A stretch of 64,000 nucleotides of DNA from Pirellulales bacterium (GTDB lineage: Bacteria; Planctomycetota; Planctomycetia; Pirellulales; Lacipirellulaceae), in contig JANQOF010000054.1 in the NCBI GenBank assembly GCA_028279215.1, forward strand, positions 62,001-126,000, given 5' to 3'. A program made the translations under genes and the position numbers. This document shows, piece after piece, positions 9,326 to 18,009 of this stretch (positions are counted from its first letter, which is position 1; every line of letters starts with the position of its first letter). The notes under the pieces are model-generated. The model saw only the letters and a program-made list of their open reading frames with translations. It was not told where the DNA came from and searched no databases.

Positions 9326-10387
9326 ATGGATGCCACTGCTAACTGGGAGAGAGTCTATCGCTGTGCGGCCGCGTCGCTGGCGATCGCGTGCAGCATTCAC
9401 TATTCGTGGGCCGAAACCGCTACGGTCGCTTCCGCGCAGGTCATTGCGTTCGGCGATCCGGATGCCTTCGACGACAACCCACAGCGACAAACGGCCGTTG
9501 TTACCGGAGTTGCGATCGACGCCGCGGGCAAGCGCCTGATTGCTGCCGGCGACGACCACGTGGTGCGCGTGTTCGATGTGGAATCGGGCGAGATGCTCGA
9601 TCGCTTCGCCAAACACTCTGACTGGGTTCGCGGACTGGGAATTTCCTCTGATGGCGAGACATTGGTGTCTGCCGGTGAAGATCGTTGTTGTCATGTCTGG
9701 AATCTCACTACGGGCGAACATGTCAGCGTGACGCAGAAGGTGAACCGACCTTTTCGCTCGGTGGTGTTTCACCCGAACGGCGTGCAGTTCGCTGCCACGG
9801 GGTTTTGTTGCCCGGCCCACATCTACAACCTGTCGGGCGGGAATCTGGAACTTGCGATTGAGTGCCCGAACAAAGACCACTCGGCGGCAGCTTTTTCGCC
9901 CGACGGCCAATATCTGGCCATCGGAAGTAGCGACGGTCAGTTGCGCATTTGGAACGTGAGTACGGCCGAGCAGGTTCAATTGATCGATGCGGGATCGCGA
10001 CGGATCCGCGCCATTGCTTACTCTCCCGACGGTCAAACGATCGCCACGGGTGGCGACGGAGAAGTGGTGACATTGTGGAATCCAGCGACGGGCGAGCGCC
10101 GACAGCAGTTGTACGTCCGACCCGCCAAGGCATTCTGCCTGAAGTTCATCGACCAGGAGCAGTTGGCCATTGGCGGAAGCGACAATCGCATCCAAGTTTG
10201 GTGGACCACAGGGCCGTCTCTTACGAAAGTGCTTGAGGGTCACACAGGTACTGTAAGCACCTTGGCCGTCGATTCCACCGGCGAGTTGCTCGTCAGCGGT
10301 AGCTTCGATACTACCCTTCGGGTCTGGCGATTGAACGGAGTCCCCCAGCAAAAAACGGCCAACCGTCCAACGGCCACATCCCGCTAA
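9326..10387 (+). CDS. Secreted WD40-repeat protein (seven-bladed propeller)
   Basis: A beta-propeller scaffold with no visible catalytic domain. An N-terminal signal peptide is likely (hydrophobic CAAASLAIACSIHYSWA ending near residue 27). Seven WD-type blades can be counted from their closing strands: VVRVFD, CCHVWN, AHIYN, LRIWN, VTLWN, IQVWW and LRVWR, enough for one closed propeller. The third blade contains an unusual FCCPAHI cysteine pair. The ATG at 9326 is preferred over the in-frame GTG at 9317 because GGGGAG sits 10 nt upstream of it. The next gene, a giant surface protein, follows in the same direction after 49 nt. Partners are unknown. Confidence 0.82.
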   Translation: MDATANWERVYRCAAASLAIACSIHYSWAETATVASAQVIAFGDPDAFDDNPQRQTAVVTGVAIDAAGKRLIAAGDDHVVRVFDVESGEMLDRFAKHSDWVRGLGISSDGETLVSAGEDRCCHVWNLTTGEHVSVTQKVNRPFRSVVFHPNGVQFAATGFCCPAHIYNLSGGNLELAIECPNKDHSAAAFSPDGQYLAIGSSDGQLRIWNVSTAEQVQLIDAGSRRIRAIAYSPDGQTIATGGDGEVVTLWNPATGERRQQLYVRPAKAFCLKFIDQEQLAIGGSDNRIQVWWTTGPSLTKVLEGHTGTVSTLAVDSTGELLVSGSFDTTLRVWRLNGVPQQKTANRPTATSR

Positions 10388-10436
10388 TACGATCCAGTCG
10401 CGGCTCAGGAGTCGCAACCAGCAAGGAGGCACCGCC

Positions 10437-13400
10437 GTGGGACTCTTACAAAGTCTGTTTGGCAAGTCGACCGCGCCCAGGTCATCCAGAACAGTTGCAG
10501 TGGTCAAGTCGCGCCAAATCCGTGGCGGTGTGGAGCATCTGGAACCCAGGCAACTGCTTGCTGCCGATGGTCTCGCTCCCGAGGTGTTGCTCGGTAGCGT
10601 GTACTTCGAAGAGGCCTCCGGCGACGATAGCCAGCCCGACGTCATCGAAGTGACGTTTGTCGGCGGTGCGACCGGCACGACGCTCGATCGCTTGGTGATT
10701 AGTGGCGACAAGCGTGCAGACGGCCTGACCGATGGCGACATCTTCTTCGATATCGCCGACGGTGGCCGTGGGGCGTTCGACTCGGTAGGTCTGTCGATCG
10801 TTGATGCAAGTGGTTTCACGGTCGATAGTGTGGCGGTCGTCGATGGTGGTACGGACATCGTTTTCACGTTCTCAGGTTTTGAGGCGGGCGAGTCGCTCAA
10901 GTTTTCGATCGATGTCGACGAGCTCCAGTTCGCTGACCCCGCCGGCGACAGCGTAAACTCTTTGGTCGAGGGGGCAGAGTTCGAGCGGAGCACCATGGTC
11001 GGTGAGTTCTCTGCGGAAGGGTTTGTCGACCTGACGCTGAACGGGACTTACTGGGATGCATTCGACGCCAACATGGCAACTGCCGAGTCGACCGCAACGC
11101 TCAACCTGGATCTGCCTAACGATGCGTACTCGACCGAACGCGACTTTACCGACCGTACCGCTGGCGCGGTTGCTCACGAAGCGCAGATTCCACTGGCGAC
11201 GCTTTCGGGTTGGGTGTATCACGACCGGTCCGATGACGGCGTATTCAATCGCGGCACTGAACAAGGCATCGGCGGAGTGACCCTCGAGCTGTTGGATGCC
11301 GCCGGAAACGGAACCGGTATCACCACCACTACGTCGACCGAACCCGGCAGCGTGGGCTACTATGAGTTTCGCAACCTGACCGCAGGCACCTACGGAGTAC
11401 GCGAAGTACAGCCCACAGGTTGGCTCGACGGCAAGGATACTCCTGGTAGCCACGGCGGCGCGGCTGCGGATGAGTCGGGAGGGCGAGTCGACATAATCAC
11501 CGGCGCGGTGCTTGGCTTCGGCGATGATGGCGTCGAGTACAACTTCGGCGAATTGCTCGTTGGTTCGATTGCCGGCCGAGTGCATGCTACCACTGGCCCC
11601 GACTGCAACATCGATGAGCCCGAAATTTTGCTGGCCGGGGTTCGCATCGATTTGCTCGATGCCAGCGGCACGGTTCTCGAAACTACCGAAACCGATGAGA
11701 ACGGCCGCTACCGCTTTGCGAATCTGGCTCCCGGAGAGTATCAGGTCCGCGAGCACCAACCCGATGGCTACTACGACGGTAAGGAGCACGTGGGAACTGC
11801 CGGAGGCGAGGCTTCCGACATTGGCGAGCAGTACAGCTTGATCTCGAGTATCCAACTCGGCTCGGGCATAGACGCCACCGAGTACTACTTCTGCGAACAT
11901 GTCGGCCCATCGCTTTCCGGTTGGGTTTATCACGACAGGTCGAACGAGGGTGCGTTCGATCGTGATACCGAAGAGGGCATCGGCGGGGTTGTCGTCGAAC
12001 TGCTGGACGCCAACGGGAATCCGACGGGAGTGACGACGACTACCTCGAGCGCGCCCGGATCGGTTGGTTACTACGAGTTCACCAACTTGTCTCCCGGAAT
12101 TTATGGCATACGCGAGTACCATCCTGAAGGGTGGCTCGATGGGATCGACGCCGCCGGAACCCACGGTGGCGTGGCCGCCAATGAGTCGACTCGCCGAGTC
12201 GACGAGATTACGGGCGCGGTACTCGCATTCGGCGACGTGGCCCGGGAATACAACTTTGGCGAGTTGCTGCCGGCATTGATTTCTGGGCGCGTTCATGCTT
12301 CGACCGACGGCGATTGCAGCTTCGACGATCCAGATATCCTGCTGGCGGGTGTGAAGATCGATTTGCTCGACGAGACGGGCTTGGTGGTCGCCACCACGTT
12401 CACGGACTTCGCCGGAGAGTACTCGTTCACTGGCCTCGCTCCAGGAGTCTACCAAGTATTCGAACACCAGCCTGACGGTTACTTCAATGGCGATCGTCGC
12501 GTTGGCACCGCTGGCGGCGAATTGACGGGCACGGATACTATCAGCCAAGTCGTTCTCACCTCGGGATTGGTTGCCACGCGGTACGATTTCTGCGAACACG
12601 TCCCGGGTTCGATTGCCGGCTTTGTGATGGCCTCCAACGGCCCTGACTGCGACTTCGACAATCCCGAAATCTTGCTCGAGGGCGTGCAAATCGACCTGAT
12701 GAACGCCCAAGGCACAGTGGTCGCCACCACCTACACTGACTCGAATGGGCGCTACCGGTTCGACGGCCTTGACGCCGGCGAGTATCGCCTTCGCGAGTAC
12801 CAGCCCGAGGGATACTTCGACGGCGGCGAGCGCGTTGGCACCGCCGGCGGCCAGCTTTCGGGCGCCGACGACATCGTCAACATCCGGCTCAGCCATGGGC
12901 AAGACGCGGTGAACTACGACTTCTGTGAGCACATTGGTGTTTCGCTGTCGGGCTGGGTGTACCACGACCGGTCTGACGACGGCGTGTTCGATCGCGACAC
13001 GGAGCAGGGCATCGGAGGCGTTACGCTGAAACTGCTCGATGGCGATGGCAACGACACCGGTCGCCGCGCCGTGACTAACAGCCAAGGCTTCTACCAGTTC
13101 GCCGACCTGCCGGCAGGCAAGTACGCGATTATGGAAGTTCACCCTACGGGTTGGCTCGACGGCATCGATACTCCGGGCAACCTCGGCGGCAAGGCCGAGC
13201 AGTCGCCACCCGGCGACATGATCAGCCAGATTATGATTGCCTTTGGCCAATCGGGCACGGAGTACAACTTTGGTGAATTGCTGCCCGGTAGCATTCGTGG
13301 TCAAGTTCATGTCGATACCGATGGCGACTGCGATCCAGATGACGACGAACCACCAATTGCTGGCGTGCGCATCGATCTGCTCGATCACAACGGCAACGTT

Positions 13401-15287
13401 GTTGCCACCACCACAACTGACTCCAACGGCGAGTATGTGTTCGACGACCTGCGTCCGGGCATCTACAGCGTGCACGAGCACCAGCCGACCGGGTACTTCA
13501 ACGGCGGATACAACATTGGTTCGGGTGGCGGTTCGTTCTTTGGCGTCGATACGATCGGCGACATTCATCTCGGCTCTCACCAGCACCTTGTGAACTACGA
13601 CTTCTGCGAAGTCCCACCGGCCAGGCTTTCTGGTTATGTGTTCATCGACGGCCCACCGATCGTCACGTTCGACGGAGTGCCCGACGACATCTCGCTGATT
13701 CGCGATGGGCAGCGAACGCCCGACGATCGTCCACTTGCGGGTGTCGTGCTCGAGTTGCGGCAAGGTTACTCTGGCGATCCAATCATGGGCGACGAGGCGC
13801 TGGCTGGTTACTACGACGACGGGCCAATCCGCGCCGTGACCGACGCCAGCGGCTACTACGAGTTCGCCGGCTTGCCCGGGGGCAACTATGCGGTAGTCGA
13901 GGTGCATCCCGAAGGGCTTATTGACGGTGTTGATACACAGGGTACCACTGGCGGCTTGGTGGTGAACATTCCCGGCGCGGCCCGCGATCCGGTTCTCATC
14001 AAAACGGGTGGAATCAACCCGGAACAGCAGGCGGCCATCGAGCAAATGCGGTCGCAGTTTGGCAACGACGTGATCTTCCGCGTACCACTGGCTGCCGGCC
14101 AGCATTCGCAGGAGAACAATTTCAGCGAAGTCGATACGACCACGGTGTTCATCATTCCCGATCCTCCCGAAGAACAACCCGATCCATTCGTCGCACCAGC
14201 GGCACTGCCACGCATCCAACCTTCTCTGTTCCCAATCCCCGCGCCCGAGCGGCCGGCACCTAGGATATTTGGTGGTCCCACGCCGGCGATTGGGTACACC
14301 TGGCACTTGAGTCTGATGAACGCTGGCTTCCCTCGTAGCACACCGGTTACCGAGCGGGCGCTGGCCCAACTCACGTCAACGCGTGTCGACGCCGCCACAT
14401 GGGAGTCGGCCGAACTCGACCAGGCTACTTGGCAGCTTGGCGAGCAGGACGAGTCCGAAGGCGACAGCCAGACCATCGTCGGCTTTGGCGACTCGCGCGG
14501 TGTTCCGGTGGTGGGCGACTGGGATGGCGATGGCGACGACGACATCGGTGTGTTCGTGGATGGACGGTGGTATGTGGACTTGAACGACAATGGGCGTTGG
14601 GACTCCGGCGACTTGCTTGCCATGTTGGGCGATGACCACGACCTTCCAGCCACCGGCGACTGGGATGGCGACGGCAAAACCGACATTGCCATCTTCGGTC
14701 CCCGTTGGGTGGCCGACGGTTGGGCGATTGAGCATGAACCCGGCATGCCCGACACCGCCAACACGCCCGGTCGCTTGCCTGGCAAGGCGAAGAACGTTCC
14801 GCCCAAAGCCGACGAAGCCACCAAGGGCCATCGGCTGCTGCAACGCACCCCGCACGGTCGCGCCCGCGTTGATTTGATCGATCACGTTTTTCAGTATGGC
14901 GAAGTGGGCGACCAGCCGGTCACGGGTGATTGGAACGGCGATGGCATCGCCACGATTGGCGTGTTCCGCGGCGGTCGGTGGAATCTCGACACCGACGGCG
15001 ACGGCGTCTTCACGTCGGCCGACGCAAGCGTCGACTTCGGTGGCCACGGCACTCCAGTCGTCGGCGACTGGAATGGCGACGGAATCGACGACCTGGGCGT
15101 GTTTGCCGATGGCGTTTGGACCGTCGACACCAACGGCAACCGCGAACTCGACGCCGTGGACCGCGTGTTCGAGATGGGTTCGCGCGGCGACAAGCCGGTC
15201 GCCGGCGACTGGAACGGCGATGGCGTCGACGAACCAGGTGTTTACACGCCAACGGGCGCGGCCCCGCCGACTGATGCGGCCGCGTGA
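10437..15287 (+). CDS. Giant surface protein with SdrD_B-like modules and GDWxGDG repeats
   Basis: Predicted exported adhesin or cell-surface protein of 1616 residues. The start is GTG with AAGGAGG 7 nt upstream. The N-terminus carries the planctomycete export motif (GGVEHLEPRQLLAADG, residues 31-46). From about residue 255 to 1230 there are eight tandem SdrD_B/Cna-B-like modules of two types: A (begins LSGWVYHDRS, ends YNFGELL) and B (begins SIAGRVHA or similar, ends YDFCEH), in the order A-B-A-B-B-A-B-A'. Type B modules keep two cysteines. A proline-rich linker (about 1240-1285) leads to five FG-GAP-like repeats, for example VVGDWDGDGDDDIGVF, likely calcium-binding. No C-terminal sortase or PEP-CTERM signal was seen. 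Confidence 0.88.
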   Translation: MGLLQSLFGKSTAPRSSRTVAVVKSRQIRGGVEHLEPRQLLAADGLAPEVLLGSVYFEEASGDDSQPDVIEVTFVGGATGTTLDRLVISGDKRADGLTDGDIFFDIADGGRGAFDSVGLSIVDASGFTVDSVAVVDGGTDIVFTFSGFEAGESLKFSIDVDELQFADPAGDSVNSLVEGAEFERSTMVGEFSAEGFVDLTLNGTYWDAFDANMATAESTATLNLDLPNDAYSTERDFTDRTAGAVAHEAQIPLATLSGWVYHDRSDDGVFNRGTEQGIGGVTLELLDAAGNGTGITTTTSTEPGSVGYYEFRNLTAGTYGVREVQPTGWLDGKDTPGSHGGAAADESGGRVDIITGAVLGFGDDGVEYNFGELLVGSIAGRVHATTGPDCNIDEPEILLAGVRIDLLDASGTVLETTETDENGRYRFANLAPGEYQVREHQPDGYYDGKEHVGTAGGEASDIGEQYSLISSIQLGSGIDATEYYFCEHVGPSLSGWVYHDRSNEGAFDRDTEEGIGGVVVELLDANGNPTGVTTTTSSAPGSVGYYEFTNLSPGIYGIREYHPEGWLDGIDAAGTHGGVAANESTRRVDEITGAVLAFGDVAREYNFGELLPALISGRVHASTDGDCSFDDPDILLAGVKIDLLDETGLVVATTFTDFAGEYSFTGLAPGVYQVFEHQPDGYFNGDRRVGTAGGELTGTDTISQVVLTSGLVATRYDFCEHVPGSIAGFVMASNGPDCDFDNPEILLEGVQIDLMNAQGTVVATTYTDSNGRYRFDGLDAGEYRLREYQPEGYFDGGERVGTAGGQLSGADDIVNIRLSHGQDAVNYDFCEHIGVSLSGWVYHDRSDDGVFDRDTEQGIGGVTLKLLDGDGNDTGRRAVTNSQGFYQFADLPAGKYAIMEVHPTGWLDGIDTPGNLGGKAEQSPPGDMISQIMIAFGQSGTEYNFGELLPGSIRGQVHVDTDGDCDPDDDEPPIAGVRIDLLDHNGNVVATTTTDSNGEYVFDDLRPGIYSVHEHQPTGYFNGGYNIGSGGGSFFGVDTIGDIHLGSHQHLVNYDFCEVPPARLSGYVFIDGPPIVTFDGVPDDISLIRDGQRTPDDRPLAGVVLELRQGYSGDPIMGDEALAGYYDDGPIRAVTDASGYYEFAGLPGGNYAVVEVHPEGLIDGVDTQGTTGGLVVNIPGAARDPVLIKTGGINPEQQAAIEQMRSQFGNDVIFRVPLAAGQHSQENNFSEVDTTTVFIIPDPPEEQPDPFVAPAALPRIQPSLFPIPAPERPAPRIFGGPTPAIGYTWHLSLMNAGFPRSTPVTERALAQLTSTRVDAATWESAELDQATWQLGEQDESEGDSQTIVGFGDSRGVPVVGDWDGDGDDDIGVFVDGRWYVDLNDNGRWDSGDLLAMLGDDHDLPATGDWDGDGKTDIAIFGPRWVADGWAIEHEPGMPDTANTPGRLPGKAKNVPPKADEATKGHRLLQRTPHGRARVDLIDHVFQYGEVGDQPVTGDWNGDGIATIGVFRGGRWNLDTDGDGVFTSADASVDFGGHGTPVVGDWNGDGIDDLGVFADGVWTVDTNGNRELDAVDRVFEMGSRGDKPVAGDWNGDGVDEPGVYTPTGAAPPTDAAA

Positions 15288-15299
15288 TGGCGAATCGAG

Positions 15300-15470
15300 C
15301 TAGCTCGCTTTGAGCTTGTCGATTTCCTCTTGCGCCGCGGAAATCTGGGCTTCGTACTGACGAACCTCTTCGGGGTCGTCCATTTGCTGCTTTGCGCCGG
15401 CAAGCTGCTGCTGCAGTTGTGTGATCTTCTTGCGCAGCACTTCGACGCGTTTCTTAGCTTTCTTGTCCAT
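15300..15470 (-). CDS. Small coiled-coil protein, 56 residues
   Basis: A short ORF starts MDKKAKKRVEVLRKKITQL and ends IDKLKAS-stop. It is very rich in Lys, Gln, Glu and Ala with heptad-like spacing, so a single coiled-coil helix pair around a DDPEE turn is likely. It is encoded 39 nt downstream of a membrane protein on the same strand and converges on the giant surface protein gene, ending 12 nt from its stop. The reading frame is clean and compositionally protein-like. Function is not known, and no strong Shine-Dalgarno is visible. Confidence 0.6.
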   Translation of the reverse strand: MDKKAKKRVEVLRKKITQLQQQLAGAKQQMDDPEEVRQYEAQISAAQEEIDKLKAS

Positions 15471-15509
15471 GCTCACGTTTCAATCAATTTCTGGCTAACG
15501 CGCTACGGT

Positions 15510-16058
15510 TCACGAGTTCTCGTTCGCAACATCGGCGCCGGCGGCTGGTTCGTCGATCACCCGCGGGATCTTATCAAAAGTTCGCATTGTCGCCGCGATA
15601 ACGAAGATCAACAACGTCGCCGCGAGCGCCATCGACAGCCATTTGCCCAAGTTCGCCCGCATCTTCATCGCCGCCTCCGAACTGCCCGCAGTTGCCGCAG
15701 CCACAAAAAACACAAACATGGCCAGCAGGAACTTGATGCCGAACAGCATGTGGTACGTTGACGGCAGCTTCTCGTTGCTCGTCACGATGTAGAAGAAATT
15801 GACGAACCCGCTCAGTAGCAAGAACGTGGTGGCCAACATCACCAACTTGGCCCAGGCCGACCGCCGCCCATGAAAAAGTGCTTCGTCGCGATCCTCGGCA
15901 CCCTCAGCGAGCGGTGCCACGACCACCTTGAGATAGACCAACCCGCCCAGCATTAACGCGGCACAAGTGATGTGCAGCACGCGTATAACCAGCATTAGGG
16001 CCCATGCCGTATCGATCACGGGGGGAGGTGAATCAGCGACTAACAACATTTCGATCAT
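15510..16058 (-). CDS. Four-helix integral membrane protein, CopD/DUF4149-like
   Basis: About 182 residues with four hydrophobic helices (near residues 17-40, 62-86, 104-125 and 134-155). A conserved-looking histidine lies in the first helix (VIRVLHITCAALMLGGLVYL), and a Tyr/His pair (PSTYHMLFGIKFLLA) lies before the third. This arrangement resembles small CopD- or DUF4149-like membrane proteins, but I see no diagnostic motif. The ATG at 16058 has GGAAAG upstream and starts just before the first helix. A TTG 12 codons earlier is less likely. The 56-residue coiled-coil gene follows. No metal or haem function can be asserted. Confidence 0.7.
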   Translation of the reverse strand: MIEMLLVADSPPPVIDTAWALMLVIRVLHITCAALMLGGLVYLKVVVAPLAEGAEDRDEALFHGRRSAWAKLVMLATTFLLLSGFVNFFYIVTSNEKLPSTYHMLFGIKFLLAMFVFFVAAATAGSSEAAMKMRANLGKWLSMALAATLLIFVIAATMRTFDKIPRVIDEPAAGADVANENS

Positions 16059-16210
16059 CGACTTTCCAACTCGCGGGTAGGTGTCCCTGGGCAACTGCGA
16101 CCCATTAGACCAAAACCGAGCCTACACTTCAGGAGCCCCCCGAACACCCGCATGTTGTCACCGTGCAACTGATAGCCACCTGCCACTTGCCCCTCGCCAC
16201 TACCCTAAGG

Positions 16211-16430
16211 TCCATTTTGTCCCGCATGTCGAAGAACGATTTTAGGGGACTTTATTCGCCTCTTATCGTCCTCGCCGGTTTTCGTTTTCCTCTGTATTTC
16301 TCGATGTTTTTCATTTCCCAAGGAGAATTCGAATTGTCCATTTTGTCCGTTCTTGAGCCGCGAAGGGACAATTGATTTGGGAATGACGCATGGCCAATTG
16401 AATCGTCTAACCTCCAACTCCCGACCCGTC
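16211..16430 (+). repeat. Dispersed intergenic repeat, copy 1 (inverted relative to copy 2)
   Basis: Aligns by eye with the reverse complement of 58920-59156. Shared blocks in order are TTTTGTCCCGC, AACGATTT, GACTTTATTC, TCGATGTTTTT followed by CATTTC, TTCTTGAGC, GAAGGGACAATTGA and CCAACTCCC. Copies differ by many substitutions and small indels, so this is an old family. Neither copy has a coding frame. Confidence 0.75.
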
Positions 16431-16445
16431 GAAGACGGAATGACC

Positions 16446-16486
16446 CAAGTGACCCAACTCGCGAAAACGATTCCTTGGGTCACTTG
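16446..16486. repeat. Hairpin of the GACCCAAGTGACCC type
   Basis: A perfect 12-bp stem (CAAGTGACCCAA, 16446-16457, with TTGGGTCACTTG, 16475-16486) encloses a 17-nt loop. The same AAGTGACCC core recurs at 16585. Confidence 0.7.
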
Positions 16487-16584
16487 ATGTTCACAACTTA
16501 CATCCGCGCGAGTTGCGAATGCGTCGACTTTTTCCGATCGTTTTTGCCATTTCCAAGTCGTAAGTCAGCGGCCGCACGCGACCC

Positions 16585-16606
16585 AAGTGACCCCATTGGG
16601 TCACTT
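16585..16606. repeat. Second AAGTGACCC palindrome
   Basis: AAGTGACCC (16585-16593) and GGGTCACTT (16598-16606) form a perfect 9-bp stem with a CATT tetraloop. It repeats the core of the hairpin at 16446-16486, so the two are probably copies of one short palindromic family. Confidence 0.7.
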
Positions 16607-16646
16607 CCCTCGCTCAACTGACGAATGCCAAGTACCCAGCGATGAA

Positions 16647-16683
16647 GGTAGGTGAACCCGCCGAGGCGGCAGAACCACCTACC
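16647..16683. repeat. GGTAGGTG / CACCTACC hairpin
   Basis: An 8-bp perfect outer stem surrounds an inner CCGCC-GAG-GCGG pairing, giving a two-tier hairpin. A separate 14-bp perfect palindrome, GGCGGACGTCCGCC, follows at 16713-16726. Confidence 0.6.
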
Positions 16684-16970
16684 CTACAACTCCCCTAACA
16701 CCTAACAAGAAAGGCGGACGTCCGCCGGCGCAGCGAGCAGCGCGTGTTCCGCCAGCGCGAATCGTTGGGCAGGTGGAAGGATGCACTCGAGGTGTCGATA
16801 GGGGGACAAAGCCCTACCCTCGTTGGCCAACACATCCCACAAACACATGCGGTACACAACAACTCGCTCCCGCAGCCGCCGCTCGGACAATCGACCGGTT
16901 TGCAGATGCAGCCTAACATAATGAGTGGCCCACTTTCTACAAGAAAATTCGGCCGCTTTTGCACGCCCCA

Positions 16971-17999
16971 TTACTCGTCAAACACGTACTCAATCGTGCA
17001 GTTGGGAATTCGTTCGCTCAGCAACTTCTTGGCTTCGGGCGTGATCATGTCAGGGCTTTGAAGCACGAGGGAGGTAATTTGTTGCAACTCGGCTATCTTC
17101 CTAGCTTCTACCTGATCTACTCGATACCAAGTCGGATCGCTAGCTCCGATTTCGAGGCTTCGTATCTGGGGCAATTCGGCAACCGACGAATATGGATAGG
17201 TAGTCTGCCATGGATCATCCGCGAAGCTGAGGTTCCTGACGTACTTAAGGGGCCTAATATGCGGAAGCGCCTGGTCGAAGGAATCAGAGGACTCAAGATT
17301 TACTGGATCGTAGAATATCTCCGACGGATGCCACATATAGGGAGGAAGCAATTCCTCGCCGACAAGTCGCACAAGCCAGGTGGGGGCGAAACACTCTTCG
17401 TAGACGTGAAACTCGGGCCTGGCGGCGGCGAGTTCGAGTCCCTCGTCGGTTACCGCGGTGCCTTCGAGAGTTCGCACGTGTTGTTGTTCCGCACGATGCG
17501 ATTTCAGTTGGAACGAGTGCCACCCGAGTGCACCTGCAAATAGAAAAGTAAGCAGCAATAACTCCGAGAGTCGAATCTGACTGAGTCGCGCCCGTCTCCG
17601 TCGCCGCCATTCCCAAAGAAAGGCAACTAAGCAGATTCCAATCAGCACCACAAGCAGATCGGCTAGCAATTTGGAAAATGAGAACTCACAATCCTCGGCT
17701 TGCCATATGGCCCATGCGGCCGAAGATAGCCACGGGATACCCAACAGCGGTTCTGGCGTTGCGGCTAACTTGTCATAGTTGGTTCTCAGTAGAAAGCGAT
17801 AGGGCCAGCCATGCGCGAACTCGGTCCATGTAACATGACCGCCGCCACTCGCCGAGTTGTAGAAAGCGCCTCCTGACGAACAGACTACTCCGGGAACCAC
17901 AATCACCAAGGCAATCAGCAATGAAGCCAATGCGACTACCAGCGAGGAACGGTGTAAGCGGAAGCGTGACACGGATGAATCTCCGGAAGAGTTATGCAT
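16971..17999 (-). CDS. Two-helix membrane protein with C-terminal LRR-like region
   Basis: Unrecognised protein of 342 residues. It has an N-terminal transmembrane helix (about 19-42), then two further hydrophobic segments (about 110-128 and 145-160) separated by a very basic loop (WEWRRRRRARLSQ). The C-terminal half has short leucine/isoleucine-spaced segments (LKYVRNLSFADD, LPQIRSLEIGASD, LQQITSLVLQSPD, then LLSERIPNCTIEYV) resembling the leucine-rich-repeat-like tails of planctomycete membrane proteins. It is encoded 10 nt downstream of a secreted protein gene on the same strand, so the two are probably co-transcribed. Function is not known. Confidence 0.65.
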   Translation of the reverse strand: MHNSSGDSSVSRFRLHRSSLVVALASLLIALVIVVPGVVCSSGGAFYNSASGGGHVTWTEFAHGWPYRFLLRTNYDKLAATPEPLLGIPWLSSAAWAIWQAEDCEFSFSKLLADLLVVLIGICLVAFLWEWRRRRRARLSQIRLSELLLLTFLFAGALGWHSFQLKSHRAEQQHVRTLEGTAVTDEGLELAAARPEFHVYEECFAPTWLVRLVGEELLPPYMWHPSEIFYDPVNLESSDSFDQALPHIRPLKYVRNLSFADDPWQTTYPYSSVAELPQIRSLEIGASDPTWYRVDQVEARKIAELQQITSLVLQSPDMITPEAKKLLSERIPNCTIEYVFDE

Positions 18000-18009
18000 A
18001 GCATCTTCA

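Larger units (their letters stand above)
16095..16970. other. 876-nt gene-free region rich in palindromes
   Basis: No convincing coding frame exists here. It holds a diverged dispersed repeat (16211-16430) and, downstream of it, at least four separate hairpin-forming or palindromic elements up to 16726. From 16730 to 16970 nothing recognisable is present. It lies between divergently placed flanking genes that both read on the minus strand. Confidence 0.7.

Noticed and set aside
9095..10996. Minus-strand open frame of 633 codons
   Set aside because: It crosses the trkH end, the WD40 gene and the surface protein gene on the opposite strand, and has no recognisable domain.
11200..14130. CRISPR-like or DNA tandem repeat array
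   Set aside because: The repetition is at protein level (SdrD-like modules of about 110 residues), with diverged DNA and an open frame.
10872..14369. Minus-strand open frame of 1165 codons
   Set aside because: It is the antisense shadow of the repetitive surface protein gene; the plus-strand frame has the export motif, a Shine-Dalgarno and recognisable modules.
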